DNA from: UBA4416 sp036676295
GTDB taxonomy: Bacteria > Bacteroidota > Bacteroidia > B-17B0 > Aurantibacillaceae
Direction of reading: 5' to 3'
Assembly: GCA_036676295.1 (NCBI GenBank)
Contig: JAKFDE010000062.1
Span: 162,241 to 226,240 of the forward strand
Length of the DNA stretch: 64,000 bases
Shown here: in pieces, positions 17,354 through 24,613 of the stretch
Layout: every line of letters begins with the position of its first letter
Position numbering within the stretch: the stretch's first letter is position 1
Made by a program: the position numbers and the translations under genes
Notes under the pieces: model-generated
What the model saw: only the letters and a program-made list of their open reading frames with translations
What the model was told of the DNA's origin: nothing
Databases searched by the model: none

Positions 17354-17734
17354 TTATGCCTGAGGTGGCTGGAAAACTGCATTCAATGAGTTTATAGGTA
17401 AACTCAAGTTATAAGAAAAGGTAATTGTTTGCAAGAATGAATCCTGAATAAATAAAAATGAAATTAACCCTGTTACTAATTCGGATTTCTCTCCCTTATC
17501 TTTAATGCCTGATGGAATATCAGACTGTCGTTTATCTTCTTTCTTGATCTCTTTTTCTAAGAAACATTTTGCTGCACAACAACTTTTAGGTTTATCTTTA
17601 TTTTCACAGATAGTTTTGGCTAGCTCTTTTTGATTTAATTTAAAATTAATAAAGATGACAGATTTTGCTGTGCATTGCCAACTAAAACTTACTAGTAAAA
17701 TAAATGAAAAAAATATGTGAAATCGTTTTTTCAA
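17354..17734 (-). CDS. Small exported cysteine protein, HYC_CC_PP-like
   Basis: A 126-residue protein with a signal peptide (residues 1-about 20). It has three spaced features of the Bacteroidota HYC_CC_PP family: a Cys directly after the signal region (SWQCTAKS, so HYC is degenerate here), a central KSCCAAKCF cluster, and a C-terminal FQPPQA. The central part is highly charged (KEIKKEDKR). Members often lie beside TonB-dependent receptors, as here. Function is not established; a periplasmic metal-handling or redox role is inferred from the cysteines. A TACATTTG promoter box lies 17 nt upstream. Confidence 0.65.
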   Translation of the reverse strand: MKKRFHIFFSFILLVSFSWQCTAKSVIFINFKLNQKELAKTICENKDKPKSCCAAKCFLEKEIKKEDKRQSDIPSGIKDKGEKSELVTGLISFLFIQDSFLQTITFSYNLSLPINSLNAVFQPPQA

Positions 17735-17751
17735 ACCGTTAAAATCTGGTA

Positions 17752-17759
17752 CAAATGTA
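17752..17759 (-). promoter_or_regulatory. -7 promoter box upstream of the HYC_CC_PP-like gene
   Basis: On the minus strand this is TACATTTG, matching TAnnTTTG, 17 nt before the start codon at 17734. The two copies of the TAAACTCAGTTT palindrome lie about 25-62 nt further upstream. Confidence 0.55.
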
Positions 17760-17784
17760 CATCCTAGCTCACATTATATGAAGT

Positions 17785-17821
17785 GATTAAACTCAGTTTA
17801 TTATCTGATTAAACTCAGTTT
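17785..17821. promoter_or_regulatory. Two direct copies of a palindromic site, candidate operator
   Basis: GATTAAACTCAGTTT occurs at 17785-17799 and again at 17807-17821, start to start 22 bp, about two DNA turns. Each contains the odd palindrome AAACT-C-AGTTT. They lie directly upstream of the TACATTTG promoter that reads into the HYC_CC_PP-like/TonB locus. Repeated in-phase palindromes suggest cooperative binding of a dimeric regulator. Confidence 0.55.
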
Positions 17822-17836
17822 GTAGTGAATTGAGAT

Positions 17837-18850
17837 CTACCCTTTATAATTTAACTGTTCCCACAACATATCTTTTAGTTGTGTTAAGTTCTGACCTGAT
17901 TGAGATGAAAAGAAGATATAAGGGATCTTAAATTTACCTTTCATTCGTTTTTTCAGATCTTTTTCCAACTCATCAATCAACTCCTCATCAATGGTATCAC
18001 ATTTTGAGATGGCTAAAATTCTTTGTTTATCTAACAACTCAGGATTATACTGTTTTAATTCGTTCAGTAATATTTTATACTCTTCGTAAATGTTATCACT
18101 TTGACAACTCACTAAAAACAATAAACTTGAATTACGTTCAATGTGTCTTAAGAAACGAGTCCCTAAACCTTTTCCTTCACTGGCACCTTCTATAATTCCA
18201 GGGATATCAGCCATTACAAAACTTTTGTAATCTCTATAACTAACGATACCTAAATTTGGAACCAATGTTGTGAACGGATAATTGGCAATTTCGGGTTTAG
18301 CAGCAGATACAACAGATAACAGGGTAGATTTACCGGCATTAGGAAAACCAACCAAACCAACATCTGCTAATACTTTCAATTCTAAAACTTTCCATTCTGT
18401 AATACCTTCTTCTCCCGGTTGAGAAAAACGAGGTGATTGCAAAGTTGGAGTTTTAAAATGTGCATTTCCTAACCCGCCTCTTCCGCCTGGCACTAAAACA
18501 ACTTCCTGACCTTCTTCAGTAATTTCACAAATAAATTCTCCGGTTTCTGCATCACGGGCAATCGTTCCTAAAGGCACATCTAAGATCTGATCTTCGCCTT
18601 CTTTCCCACTTTTGTGAGATGAACCGCCGCCACCGCCTGGCTCAGCAATAATATGTTTACGGTATTTTAAATGGATCAATGTCCAAAATTGTGTATTTCC
18701 TCGTAAAATAATATGACCGCCACGTCCACCATCTCCTCCATCCGGGCCACCAAACGCAGTCAGCTTATCACGATGAAAGTGAGTAGAACCAGCGCCACCT
18801 TTACCGCTACGGCAACAAATTTTTACGTAATCAACAAAATTAGAATCCAC
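17837..18850 (-). CDS. obg: Obg family GTPase
   Basis: A 337-residue GTPase with the glycine-rich Obg fold at residues 1-158 (GKGGAGSTHFHRDK, GGDGGRGGH, GGGGGSSHKSGKEGED) and a G domain with G1 GFPNAGKST, G3 DIPGIIEGAS and G4 SKCD. It lacks the extra C-terminal OCT domain of some homologues, which is normal for this phylum. Obg binds the 50S subunit and acts in ribosome assembly and the stringent response. It follows adk in the same direction, 82 bp downstream. Confidence 0.95.
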   Translation of the reverse strand: MDSNFVDYVKICCRSGKGGAGSTHFHRDKLTAFGGPDGGDGGRGGHIILRGNTQFWTLIHLKYRKHIIAEPGGGGGSSHKSGKEGEDQILDVPLGTIARDAETGEFICEITEEGQEVVLVPGGRGGLGNAHFKTPTLQSPRFSQPGEEGITEWKVLELKVLADVGLVGFPNAGKSTLLSVVSAAKPEIANYPFTTLVPNLGIVSYRDYKSFVMADIPGIIEGASEGKGLGTRFLRHIERNSSLLFLVSCQSDNIYEEYKILLNELKQYNPELLDKQRILAISKCDTIDEELIDELEKDLKKRMKGKFKIPYIFFSSQSGQNLTQLKDMLWEQLNYKG

Positions 18851-18859
18851 TTTACTTTA

Positions 18860-18925
18860 GATTAAAGACAAAAGACAAAAGATTTAAGAGAAATGTCTTT
18901 CATCTTAAATCTTTCATCTTAAATC
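18860..18925. repeat. Short direct/inverted repeat between adk and obg
   Basis: GATTAAAGACAAAAGA, AAAGATTTAAGAG and CTTAAATCTTTCAT units are repeated and face each other in the 82-bp gap. The arms ATTTAAGA and TCTTAAAT can pair. This resembles another dispersed Bacteroidota intergenic repeat. No gene is seen. Confidence 0.5.
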
Positions 18926-18932
18926 CATGAAA

Positions 18933-20141
18933 TTATTTTTTCTTTTTAGCCACTTTTTTAGCTACTACTTTCTTTACTGCTTTTTTAGGCGCTACTTTCT
19001 TAACGGCTTTCTTCACAACCTTTTTAACAGCTACTTTTTTAGTTACAACTTTTTTAGTTGCTTTTTTAGCCGCTACTTTTTTTACTACCTTTTTAGCAGT
19101 CACTTTTTTCTTTGCTACAACTTTTTTGGTGACTGAGGCTCTCGAAGTCACTTTCTTAGGAGCAACTTTTTTCACCGCTTTTTTCACAACCTTTTTAGCA
19201 ACTACTTTTTTAGGTGCCACTTTCTTAACTGCCGTTTTTTTAGCTACTGCTTTTTTAGCTACTGCTTTTTTTACCACCTTTTTAGCTGTCACTTTTTTAA
19301 CCGGTTTCTTAGCCACTGCTTTTTTAGCCGCAGGCTTTGTCGCCTTTTTAGTTACTGGTGTAGAAACTTTTTTAGGTACTCCTTTTTCAACTGCTTTTTT
19401 AGTTACAGTTGGTTTTGTTTTGGCGATAGCATTTTTCTCTTCTATTTTTCTAACCTCTTCAATGTCTTGTTTTAACTCATTCGAAATTTCAGTTGCTACT
19501 TCAAAATCGTTGATTGTTAAATCTAAATGCTCAATATCATTTTCCAACATGGTTAACTCAGCTTCTGCATTTACAAAAACAATACGTTCACATAGGTCAT
19601 TAAAAATACCATCAATAGTACCAATCCCTTTGATAGAATGAAATTTACCTTGTTCTGAATAATAATTTTTAAGAGGCAAAGTTTTAGTATTGTATTCGTT
19701 TACACGATTGCTGATAATATCTACATTTTGATCATCTGCTCTACCAGACTCTTGTCCACGTAACAATAAACGTTTTATTAATTCTTCATCACTTACTTCA
19801 AGTGCTAACATAGCGCTAATAGCTGTTCCCTTTTTTTGTAACAAGTCATCTAAAGCTACAGCTTGTGCTTGTGTACGAGGAAACCCATCAAAAATAAATC
19901 CATTTGCATTTGGATTCGCATCTAATTTAGCTTCGATCATACCAATTACAATATCATCACTTACTAAATCTCCACGATCCATAATTTGTTTAGCTTCCAT
20001 GCCTAAAGCAGTACCTCTTGCAATTTCGCTACGCAAAATATCACCGGTAGATAAATGCACTAAACCATACTTATCAATTAATTTTTGAGATTGAGTCCCT
20101 TTGCCTGCGCCCGGAGGTCCAAATAAAACAATGTTTAACAT
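18933..20141 (-). CDS. adk: Adenylate kinase with C-terminal Lys/Ala-rich, histone H1-like tail
   Basis: A 402-residue protein, about twice the usual length. Residues 1-188 are a complete short-type adenylate kinase: P-loop GPPGAGKGT (8-16), TGDILR, FDGFPRTQAQ (84-93), and LLLRGQESGRADD at the LID. Residues 190-240 are acidic and helical. Residues 241-402 are almost only Lys, Ala, Val, Thr and Pro, in KKVVAKK, KKVAPKK and KPAAKKA units like bacterial histone H1 homologues and AlgP-type tails. The kinase interconverts AMP and ATP with two ADP; the tail would be expected to bind nucleic acids or other polyanions. There is no stop or frameshift between the parts. The gene lies between hpt and obg, all on the minus strand. 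Confidence 0.9.
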   Translation of the reverse strand: MLNIVLFGPPGAGKGTQSQKLIDKYGLVHLSTGDILRSEIARGTALGMEAKQIMDRGDLVSDDIVIGMIEAKLDANPNANGFIFDGFPRTQAQAVALDDLLQKKGTAISAMLALEVSDEELIKRLLLRGQESGRADDQNVDIISNRVNEYNTKTLPLKNYYSEQGKFHSIKGIGTIDGIFNDLCERIVFVNAEAELTMLENDIEHLDLTINDFEVATEISNELKQDIEEVRKIEEKNAIAKTKPTVTKKAVEKGVPKKVSTPVTKKATKPAAKKAVAKKPVKKVTAKKVVKKAVAKKAVAKKTAVKKVAPKKVVAKKVVKKAVKKVAPKKVTSRASVTKKVVAKKKVTAKKVVKKVAAKKATKKVVTKKVAVKKVVKKAVKKVAPKKAVKKVVAKKVAKKKK

Positions 20142-20178
20142 AGTCTTGAGTAATTAATTAAATTATTATATGAATTAT

Positions 20179-20727
20179 TTATGATTGTTTTTTCGCTTCT
20201 AATACAAAGATATCTTTCATGTTTCTACCTAAACCATCATAGTCTAAGCCATAGCCAACTACAAAATCATTAGGAATTTCCATGCCCACATAATCTATTT
20301 TTGTATCTTTTTTGTAGGCATCCGGCTTCAATAAAAACGACGCAATTTTAATTTGTTTCACTTCTTTTTTAGTTAATAAGGTAACCAGTTTTTCAATAGT
20401 AATACCTGTATCAACAATATCTTCTACAACTACAATAGTTCTACCTTTTACTTCTTCTGTTAAACCGATCATCTCAGTAACAGTACCAGTACTTGAAGTG
20501 CCGTGGTAAGATGCTAATTTGATAAATGAAATTTCGCAAGGAATTGTTACTTCTTTTAATAGATCAGCGGCAAACATAAATGAACCATTTAATACTACTA
20601 AAAACAAAGGATTTTCATTTGCCATATCGGCATTTATCTTTTGAGCCACTTGTTTTACACTCTCCGCAATTTTATCGGAAGTAATGTATGGTACAAAGGT
20701 TTTATCTTTTAAGGTTACGCGCTGCAT
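20179..20727 (-). CDS. hpt: Hypoxanthine phosphoribosyltransferase
   Basis: About 182 residues starting at the ATG at 20727 (MQRVTLKDKTFVPYI). The PRPP-binding motif is VVVEDIVDTGITIEKL, and the VVLNGSFMFAADLL and SYHGTSSTG segments are typical of bacterial HPRT. It salvages hypoxanthine and guanine to IMP and GMP. A longer frame opens at 20769, but a TATATTTG promoter box at 20749-20756 lies between the two starts, which favours 20727. It precedes adk in a purine-nucleotide pair, 37 bp apart. Confidence 0.92.
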   Translation of the reverse strand: MQRVTLKDKTFVPYITSDKIAESVKQVAQKINADMANENPLFLVVLNGSFMFAADLLKEVTIPCEISFIKLASYHGTSSTGTVTEMIGLTEEVKGRTIVVVEDIVDTGITIEKLVTLLTKKEVKQIKIASFLLKPDAYKKDTKIDYVGMEIPNDFVVGYGLDYDGLGRNMKDIFVLEAKKQS

Positions 20728-20748
20728 CAGTGTCTTTTTGTAAAGGCA

Positions 20749-20756
20749 CAAATATA
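20749..20756 (-). promoter_or_regulatory. -7 promoter box of hpt
   Basis: Minus strand TATATTTG, 21 nt before the hpt ATG at 20727. It fixes the start codon choice and probably drives hpt-adk-obg. Confidence 0.5.
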
Positions 20757-20825
20757 GTAACAATTTCACGAGGAAAATAGGTCATTACTAAAATATAGCC
20801 TATAAATAAAGTAGATTTAAGGGCC

Positions 20826-21377
20826 TTAAAATTCAATTTTACATCGTTCTTTCAAAAATATATGTCTATTTGAATCCACTTCAAGCAAGGTTGTAGCGTT
20901 ATGAAGTTCCTTTTTAAAGGCATTTTTTAATTCTTTTCTTTTAATGGCTTCTAAAAACCGTCGCGCGTCTTCCCTATTCTCTAATATAAGGCCAGGAACT
21001 TGAGCTAATTGCCCGTTTTCTGCCTTTGCTACCATGGTAAAATAAGAGGTATTTGTGTGCTTTACAGTTCCAATCTTAAAATCTTCAGCAATTACTTTAA
21101 TTCCAATAATTAATGACGAATTTCCAACATAATTTACAGAAGCAAACATTGAAACCATCTCTCCTACATCCACTGGTTGTAAAAATTCTACATTATCTAC
21201 CGAAACGGTTACACAGTAATTACCTGCATGTTTAGAAGCACAGGCATAAGCTACCTTATCCATTAGAGATAATAGAATCCCTCCGTGAATTTTCCCTCCA
21301 AAATTTGCGTAAGATGGTATCATTAACTCAGTAAGAGTTGTTTGTGAGTAGCTAACGGGCTTGAAAATTTCTTCCAT
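20826..21377 (-). CDS. Hotdog-fold acyl-CoA thioesterase
   Basis: A 183-residue protein of the YciA/BFIT type: SQTTLTELMIPSYANFGGKIHGGILLSLMDKVAYACASKHAG contains the asparagine/glycine and acidic residues of the hotdog active site, followed by SVDNVEFLQPVDVGEMV. It hydrolyses acyl-CoA to free acid and CoA. C-terminal residues 135-183 are a helical extension rich in basic residues. It diverges from the MATE gene; the 88-bp gap holds the MATE promoter. Confidence 0.87.
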   Translation of the reverse strand: MEEIFKPVSYSQTTLTELMIPSYANFGGKIHGGILLSLMDKVAYACASKHAGNYCVTVSVDNVEFLQPVDVGEMVSMFASVNYVGNSSLIIGIKVIAEDFKIGTVKHTNTSYFTMVAKAENGQLAQVPGLILENREDARRFLEAIKRKELKNAFKKELHNATTLLEVDSNRHIFLKERCKIEF

Positions 21378-21451
21378 AACAATTTTAAAATATCTATCAA
21401 GTTTAAATATATTGAATTAAACTCATCTAAATTAAAATTCAATTAAATCAG

Positions 21452-21459
21452 TAGATTTG
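21452..21459 (+). promoter_or_regulatory. -7 promoter box of the MATE gene
   Basis: TAGATTTG followed by TCGCCC and then the GTG at 21466. The box ends 6 nt before the start codon, which predicts a leaderless transcript and rules out the TTG at 21457 that lies inside the box. Confidence 0.6.
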
Positions 21460-21465
21460 TCGCCC

Positions 21466-22812
21466 GTGAACAATTCTCTTAAAAATAGTCACTTAAAAGA
21501 AACCATTTCTTTATCCATTCCTCTGGTATTAACCCAAATTGGGCATATCGTTACCGGAATGGTAGATAATATTTTTTTGGGGAGATTAGGCAAAACAGAA
21601 CAAGCTGCCGGCATCTTATCCAATAATCTCTTTGTGATTTTGTTGGTATTTAGTATTGGAATGAGTTACGTATTAACCCCGGCTATTACTGACGCTCACG
21701 TCAATAACAACGACAAAGAAAAAGCGGCTTTATTCAAGAATTCGCTTTTTATCAATTTAATGGTGAGCGTTGTATTATTTGTGATCTTATTTTTCTCTTC
21801 GCCCGTTTTAGCACACATGCAACAACCTGCAGATGTTGTAGAATTAGCGTTTCCGTTTTTTAATGTCTTAACCCTTTCCATCATTCCGGTTACTTTATTT
21901 TTTGTGTGTAAACAGTATACCGAAGGCTTAAGCAACACCAGAGCGGCCATGTACATTAGCGTAGTGGGCAACCTGTTAAATATTATTTTAAATTATTTAT
22001 TAATTTATGGCAAGGCAGGCTTACCCGAATTAGGTTATATGGGCTCATGCTGGGCAACTTTTATTGCACGCGTATTTATGGGCGTTGGCTTTTTAGTTTT
22101 TGTATTTAGAAACAAAGCCGTGAATTCTTTTGTGAAGTATTACAAAGAAGTAAAATTAAATGCCTACCATTTTTGGCCTTTATTAAAAGACGGATTAGCC
22201 TCAGCTCTTCAGTTTACGTTTGAAGTTGCAGCCTTTGCTATTTCGGGCTTAATGGCCGGCGTTTTTGGTAAAGAACAAATTGATGCGCATGGTATTGCTC
22301 TGAGTATGGCAGCTTTCACTTATATGTTTGCCAGTGGTATTGGTAGTGCTACAACTATTAGAGTAGGAAAATATTATGCTGTGGACGATCTTAAAAATGT
22401 AAAAACTGCCATCAACACGTCTTTTAAAACGGTTATTATAACTATGGGTGTCATGGCCTTGATCTTTGTTTCCCTGAATACAGTATTACCTATTATTTTC
22501 AGCAATGATGCTGAGATCATTTTAATTGCTTCTAAATTATTATTGTTTGCCGCTATGTTTCAATTATTTGATGGTACACAGGTTGTAGCCATTGGCGCCT
22601 TAAGAGGTTTGGAAGATTATAAATTCCCAACATCCATTGCCTTTATAGGTTATTGGATCCTGGCGCTGCCTTTATGCTATGTATTTGCTTTTATGTTTGA
22701 CTTTAAAGTATATGGTGTGTGGATGGCTTTAAGTATCGGATTAGCTTTTGTGTCCATTGCTTTATACTTCAGGATAAGAACTTTGCTAAGAATAAAATCT
22801 ATACCAGTATAA
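21466..22812 (+). CDS. MATE family efflux transporter
   Basis: About 448 residues with 12 predicted membrane helices in two related halves, the MATE architecture (ETISLSIPLVLTQIGHIVTGMVDNIFLGRLG, then the second half from DGLASALQFTFEVAAFAISGLMAGVFG). MATE pumps expel cationic drugs or metabolites by sodium or proton antiport; the coupling ion and substrate are unknown. GTG at 21466 is preferred because the upstream TTG sits in the promoter. Its last 14 bp overlap the convergent gene at 22799. Confidence 0.88.
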   Translation: MNNSLKNSHLKETISLSIPLVLTQIGHIVTGMVDNIFLGRLGKTEQAAGILSNNLFVILLVFSIGMSYVLTPAITDAHVNNNDKEKAALFKNSLFINLMVSVVLFVILFFSSPVLAHMQQPADVVELAFPFFNVLTLSIIPVTLFFVCKQYTEGLSNTRAAMYISVVGNLLNIILNYLLIYGKAGLPELGYMGSCWATFIARVFMGVGFLVFVFRNKAVNSFVKYYKEVKLNAYHFWPLLKDGLASALQFTFEVAAFAISGLMAGVFGKEQIDAHGIALSMAAFTYMFASGIGSATTIRVGKYYAVDDLKNVKTAINTSFKTVIITMGVMALIFVSLNTVLPIIFSNDAEIILIASKLLLFAAMFQLFDGTQVVAIGALRGLEDYKFPTSIAFIGYWILALPLCYVFAFMFDFKVYGVWMALSIGLAFVSIALYFRIRTLLRIKSIPV

Positions 22813-23392
22813 AATACAAACTGGCTAATACAAATAGCCCAAAGCTCGTTAACAAACCATTTATGGTTAAGTGCTTATTAACATTGTACACAAAAAATCC
22901 AATGATCAAGGCAAAAGCACATAAGGTTAAGGAAGCATAAGAATTATTACTCCAGAAAATAGTGTCATTATTGGCAAATTTCACCTTCACTATTTTATTA
23001 AACAAAAAATCTTTTCCGATAAATACAACATCATTAACCCTGGGTGCAGTAAAAAAATCAGAAGTTATAAGATGAATCCGTTTTCCATTAGTGAAATTCA
23101 ACTGAACCTCAGCAATTGTTCTTTGTTTCACTTCAGGCGAAAAACTACCATAAGTACAGATTGCACTGGAAACAAAACCTTTTTCCCACGAACATAAAAT
23201 TAATATACTAAGAATACAGTAAGTTATAAATGCCGTCAAAAAAATATTAAATCGGTTAATGATCTTAAAAAACAAAGTTGCTTTAAACGCCGCAATTTTT
23301 TCTTGTTGCTTTATCTTTTTTAATTCGATTACATAAAATAACTCTTCGGGAGATAAAGGGATACGCGGTTTTCTCCGAGGTTGTTCTTGCAT
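22799..23392 (-). CDS. Uncharacterised two-to-four-helix membrane protein
   Basis: A 197-residue protein that I do not recognise. The first 40 residues are polar and charged (PRRKPRIPLSPEELFYVIELKKIKQQEK), followed by one hydrophobic helix at about 51-72, an extracytoplasmic domain of about 80 residues with two cysteines and a run of beta strands, and two further helices at the C-terminus (SLTLCAFALIIGFFVY, GLLTSFGLFVLASLYF). It overlaps the MATE 3' end by 14 bp and lies 12 bp downstream of the glycosyltransferase gene, so it may be co-transcribed with that. Confidence 0.65.
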   Translation of the reverse strand: MQEQPRRKPRIPLSPEELFYVIELKKIKQQEKIAAFKATLFFKIINRFNIFLTAFITYCILSILILCSWEKGFVSSAICTYGSFSPEVKQRTIAEVQLNFTNGKRIHLITSDFFTAPRVNDVVFIGKDFLFNKIVKVKFANNDTIFWSNNSYASLTLCAFALIIGFFVYNVNKHLTINGLLTSFGLFVLASLYFILV

Positions 23393-23404
23393 TAAAAAAT
23401 AAAG

Positions 23405-24364
23405 TTACAGATTAATCTTTTTTTCCAGAAGGTAATTATTTCTATCAGGTGAGTTTCTTAAAATCAACTCTCCAATAAATCCTGCTAAAAATAGCATGGT
23501 TCCTAAAACCATGGATGTTAAAGCAATATAGAATGATGGACGATCCGCTAATAATCTTGCAGCTTTATGAATGATGAAGGCATGATAAAATTTATCAATA
23601 CCTAAATATAAAACAGAAAACAAACCAACCATAAACATCAATGTTCCTATCAAGCCAAAAAAGTGCATAGGGCGTTTACCAAATTTCGATAAAAAAGTAA
23701 TCGTTAACAGATCTAAGAAACCATTAATGAATCTATCCCAACCAAATTTGCTGACACCATATTTACGAGCCTGATGCTGAACAACTTTTTCGCCAATATT
23801 ATAAAAACCTGCATTTTTAGCCAATACTGGGATAAAACGATGCATCTCTCCGTATATTTCAATGCTTTTTACTACATCTTTACGATAGGCTTTTAAACCA
23901 CAATTCATATCGTGCAACTTAATGCCACTAATTTTGCGATTTGTCCAGTTGTATAGTTTTGAAGGAATATTTTTAGTGAAGGTGTTATCAAAACGTTTTT
24001 GTTTCCATCCACTTACTAAATCATAATTACCCGTTGTGATCATTTTATACAAATCAGGAATTTCATCCGGAGAATCTTGCAGATCAGCATCCATGGTAAT
24101 TACCACATCACCTTGTGCTGCCTCAAAGCCAACGTGTAAGCCGGGAGATTTGCCATAATTACGACGAAACTTTAACGCTTTTACATTTGGATTCTTGGCC
24201 GCTAATGATTCGATCACTTGCCATGATTTGTCTTTGCTGCCATCATCTACAAATAAGATCTCATATGAGAATTTATGTTCATCCATTACACGCTTGATCC
24301 AGTCGTGAAGTTCCGGAAGAGATTCTTCCTCGTTAAATAATGGGATGACAACTGAAATGTTCAT
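23405..24364 (-). CDS. Membrane-anchored family 2 glycosyltransferase (GtrB/DPM1-like)
   Basis: A 319-residue protein. The N-terminal GT-A domain has FVDDGSKDKS and the DXD region TMDADLQDSPDEI, then GLKAYRKDV and the QHQARKYGVSKFGWDR motif typical of polyprenyl-phosphate hexose transferases. Two C-terminal membrane helices (about 232-256 and 279-302) anchor it. It probably moves glucose, mannose or a related sugar from a nucleotide donor to undecaprenyl phosphate for envelope glycan modification. It lies just before the divergent SRP RNA gene. Confidence 0.87.
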   Translation of the reverse strand: MNISVVIPLFNEEESLPELHDWIKRVMDEHKFSYEILFVDDGSKDKSWQVIESLAAKNPNVKALKFRRNYGKSPGLHVGFEAAQGDVVITMDADLQDSPDEIPDLYKMITTGNYDLVSGWKQKRFDNTFTKNIPSKLYNWTNRKISGIKLHDMNCGLKAYRKDVVKSIEIYGEMHRFIPVLAKNAGFYNIGEKVVQHQARKYGVSKFGWDRFINGFLDLLTITFLSKFGKRPMHFFGLIGTLMFMVGLFSVLYLGIDKFYHAFIIHKAARLLADRPSFYIALTSMVLGTMLFLAGFIGELILRNSPDRNNYLLEKKINL

Positions 24365-24444
24365 ATACTATATTTATAAATGCCGCAAGATTTAGCCAAC
24401 GTACAAATTTTATTAAAATTATGCAGATTATGAAATAAATTATC

Positions 24445-24452
24445 TACTTTTG
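24445..24452 (+). promoter_or_regulatory. -7 promoter box of the SRP RNA gene
   Basis: TACTTTTG fits TAnnTTTG and ends 4-6 nt before the start of the RNA helix at 24457. This gives an internal measure of the distance from box to transcription start in this genome. Confidence 0.6.
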
Positions 24453-24456
24453 CCGC

Positions 24457-24551
24457 GGGTAAGTCTCTCACGACCAGCTCCTGTCAAATCCCCCAGGATG
24501 GGAACATAGCAAGGGTAGATGGTTGAGCGGTGCGATGAGAGTAGCTTACCC
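24457..24551 (+). ncRNA. ffs: Small bacterial signal recognition particle RNA (4.5S type)
   Basis: A 95-nt RNA. The terminal helix pairs GGGTAAG (24457-24463) with CTTACCC (24545-24551), extended by CTCTCA (24465-24470) with TGAGAG (24536-24541). The apical part has the conserved domain IV features: CCTGTCAA, CCCAGG, GGGAACATAGCAAGGGTAG, which contain the symmetrical and asymmetrical loops bound by Ffh. A run of seven T follows at 24552-24558, so the helix plus U-run also forms the terminator. It guides membrane-protein targeting with Ffh and FtsY. It lies in a 249-bp gap between two minus-strand genes. Confidence 0.9.
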
Positions 24552-24613
24552 TTTTTTTGTGCCCTAAAGTTTCGATACTATATTGAAGTAGAATTGATCG
24601 ATTTAACCAAAAA

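Noticed and set aside
19126..19641. Plus-strand ORF of 171 codons rich in Thr, Phe, Leu and Ala
   Set aside because: It is the antisense image of the Lys/Ala tail and part of the adenylate kinase; its composition is forced by the repetitive coding strand.
20728..20769. Longer N-terminus of hpt
   Set aside because: The promoter box at 20749-20756 lies inside this stretch and homologues start at the later ATG.
21457..21465. TTG start for the MATE gene
   Set aside because: This TTG is part of the TAGATTTG promoter box; GTG at 21466 is preferred.
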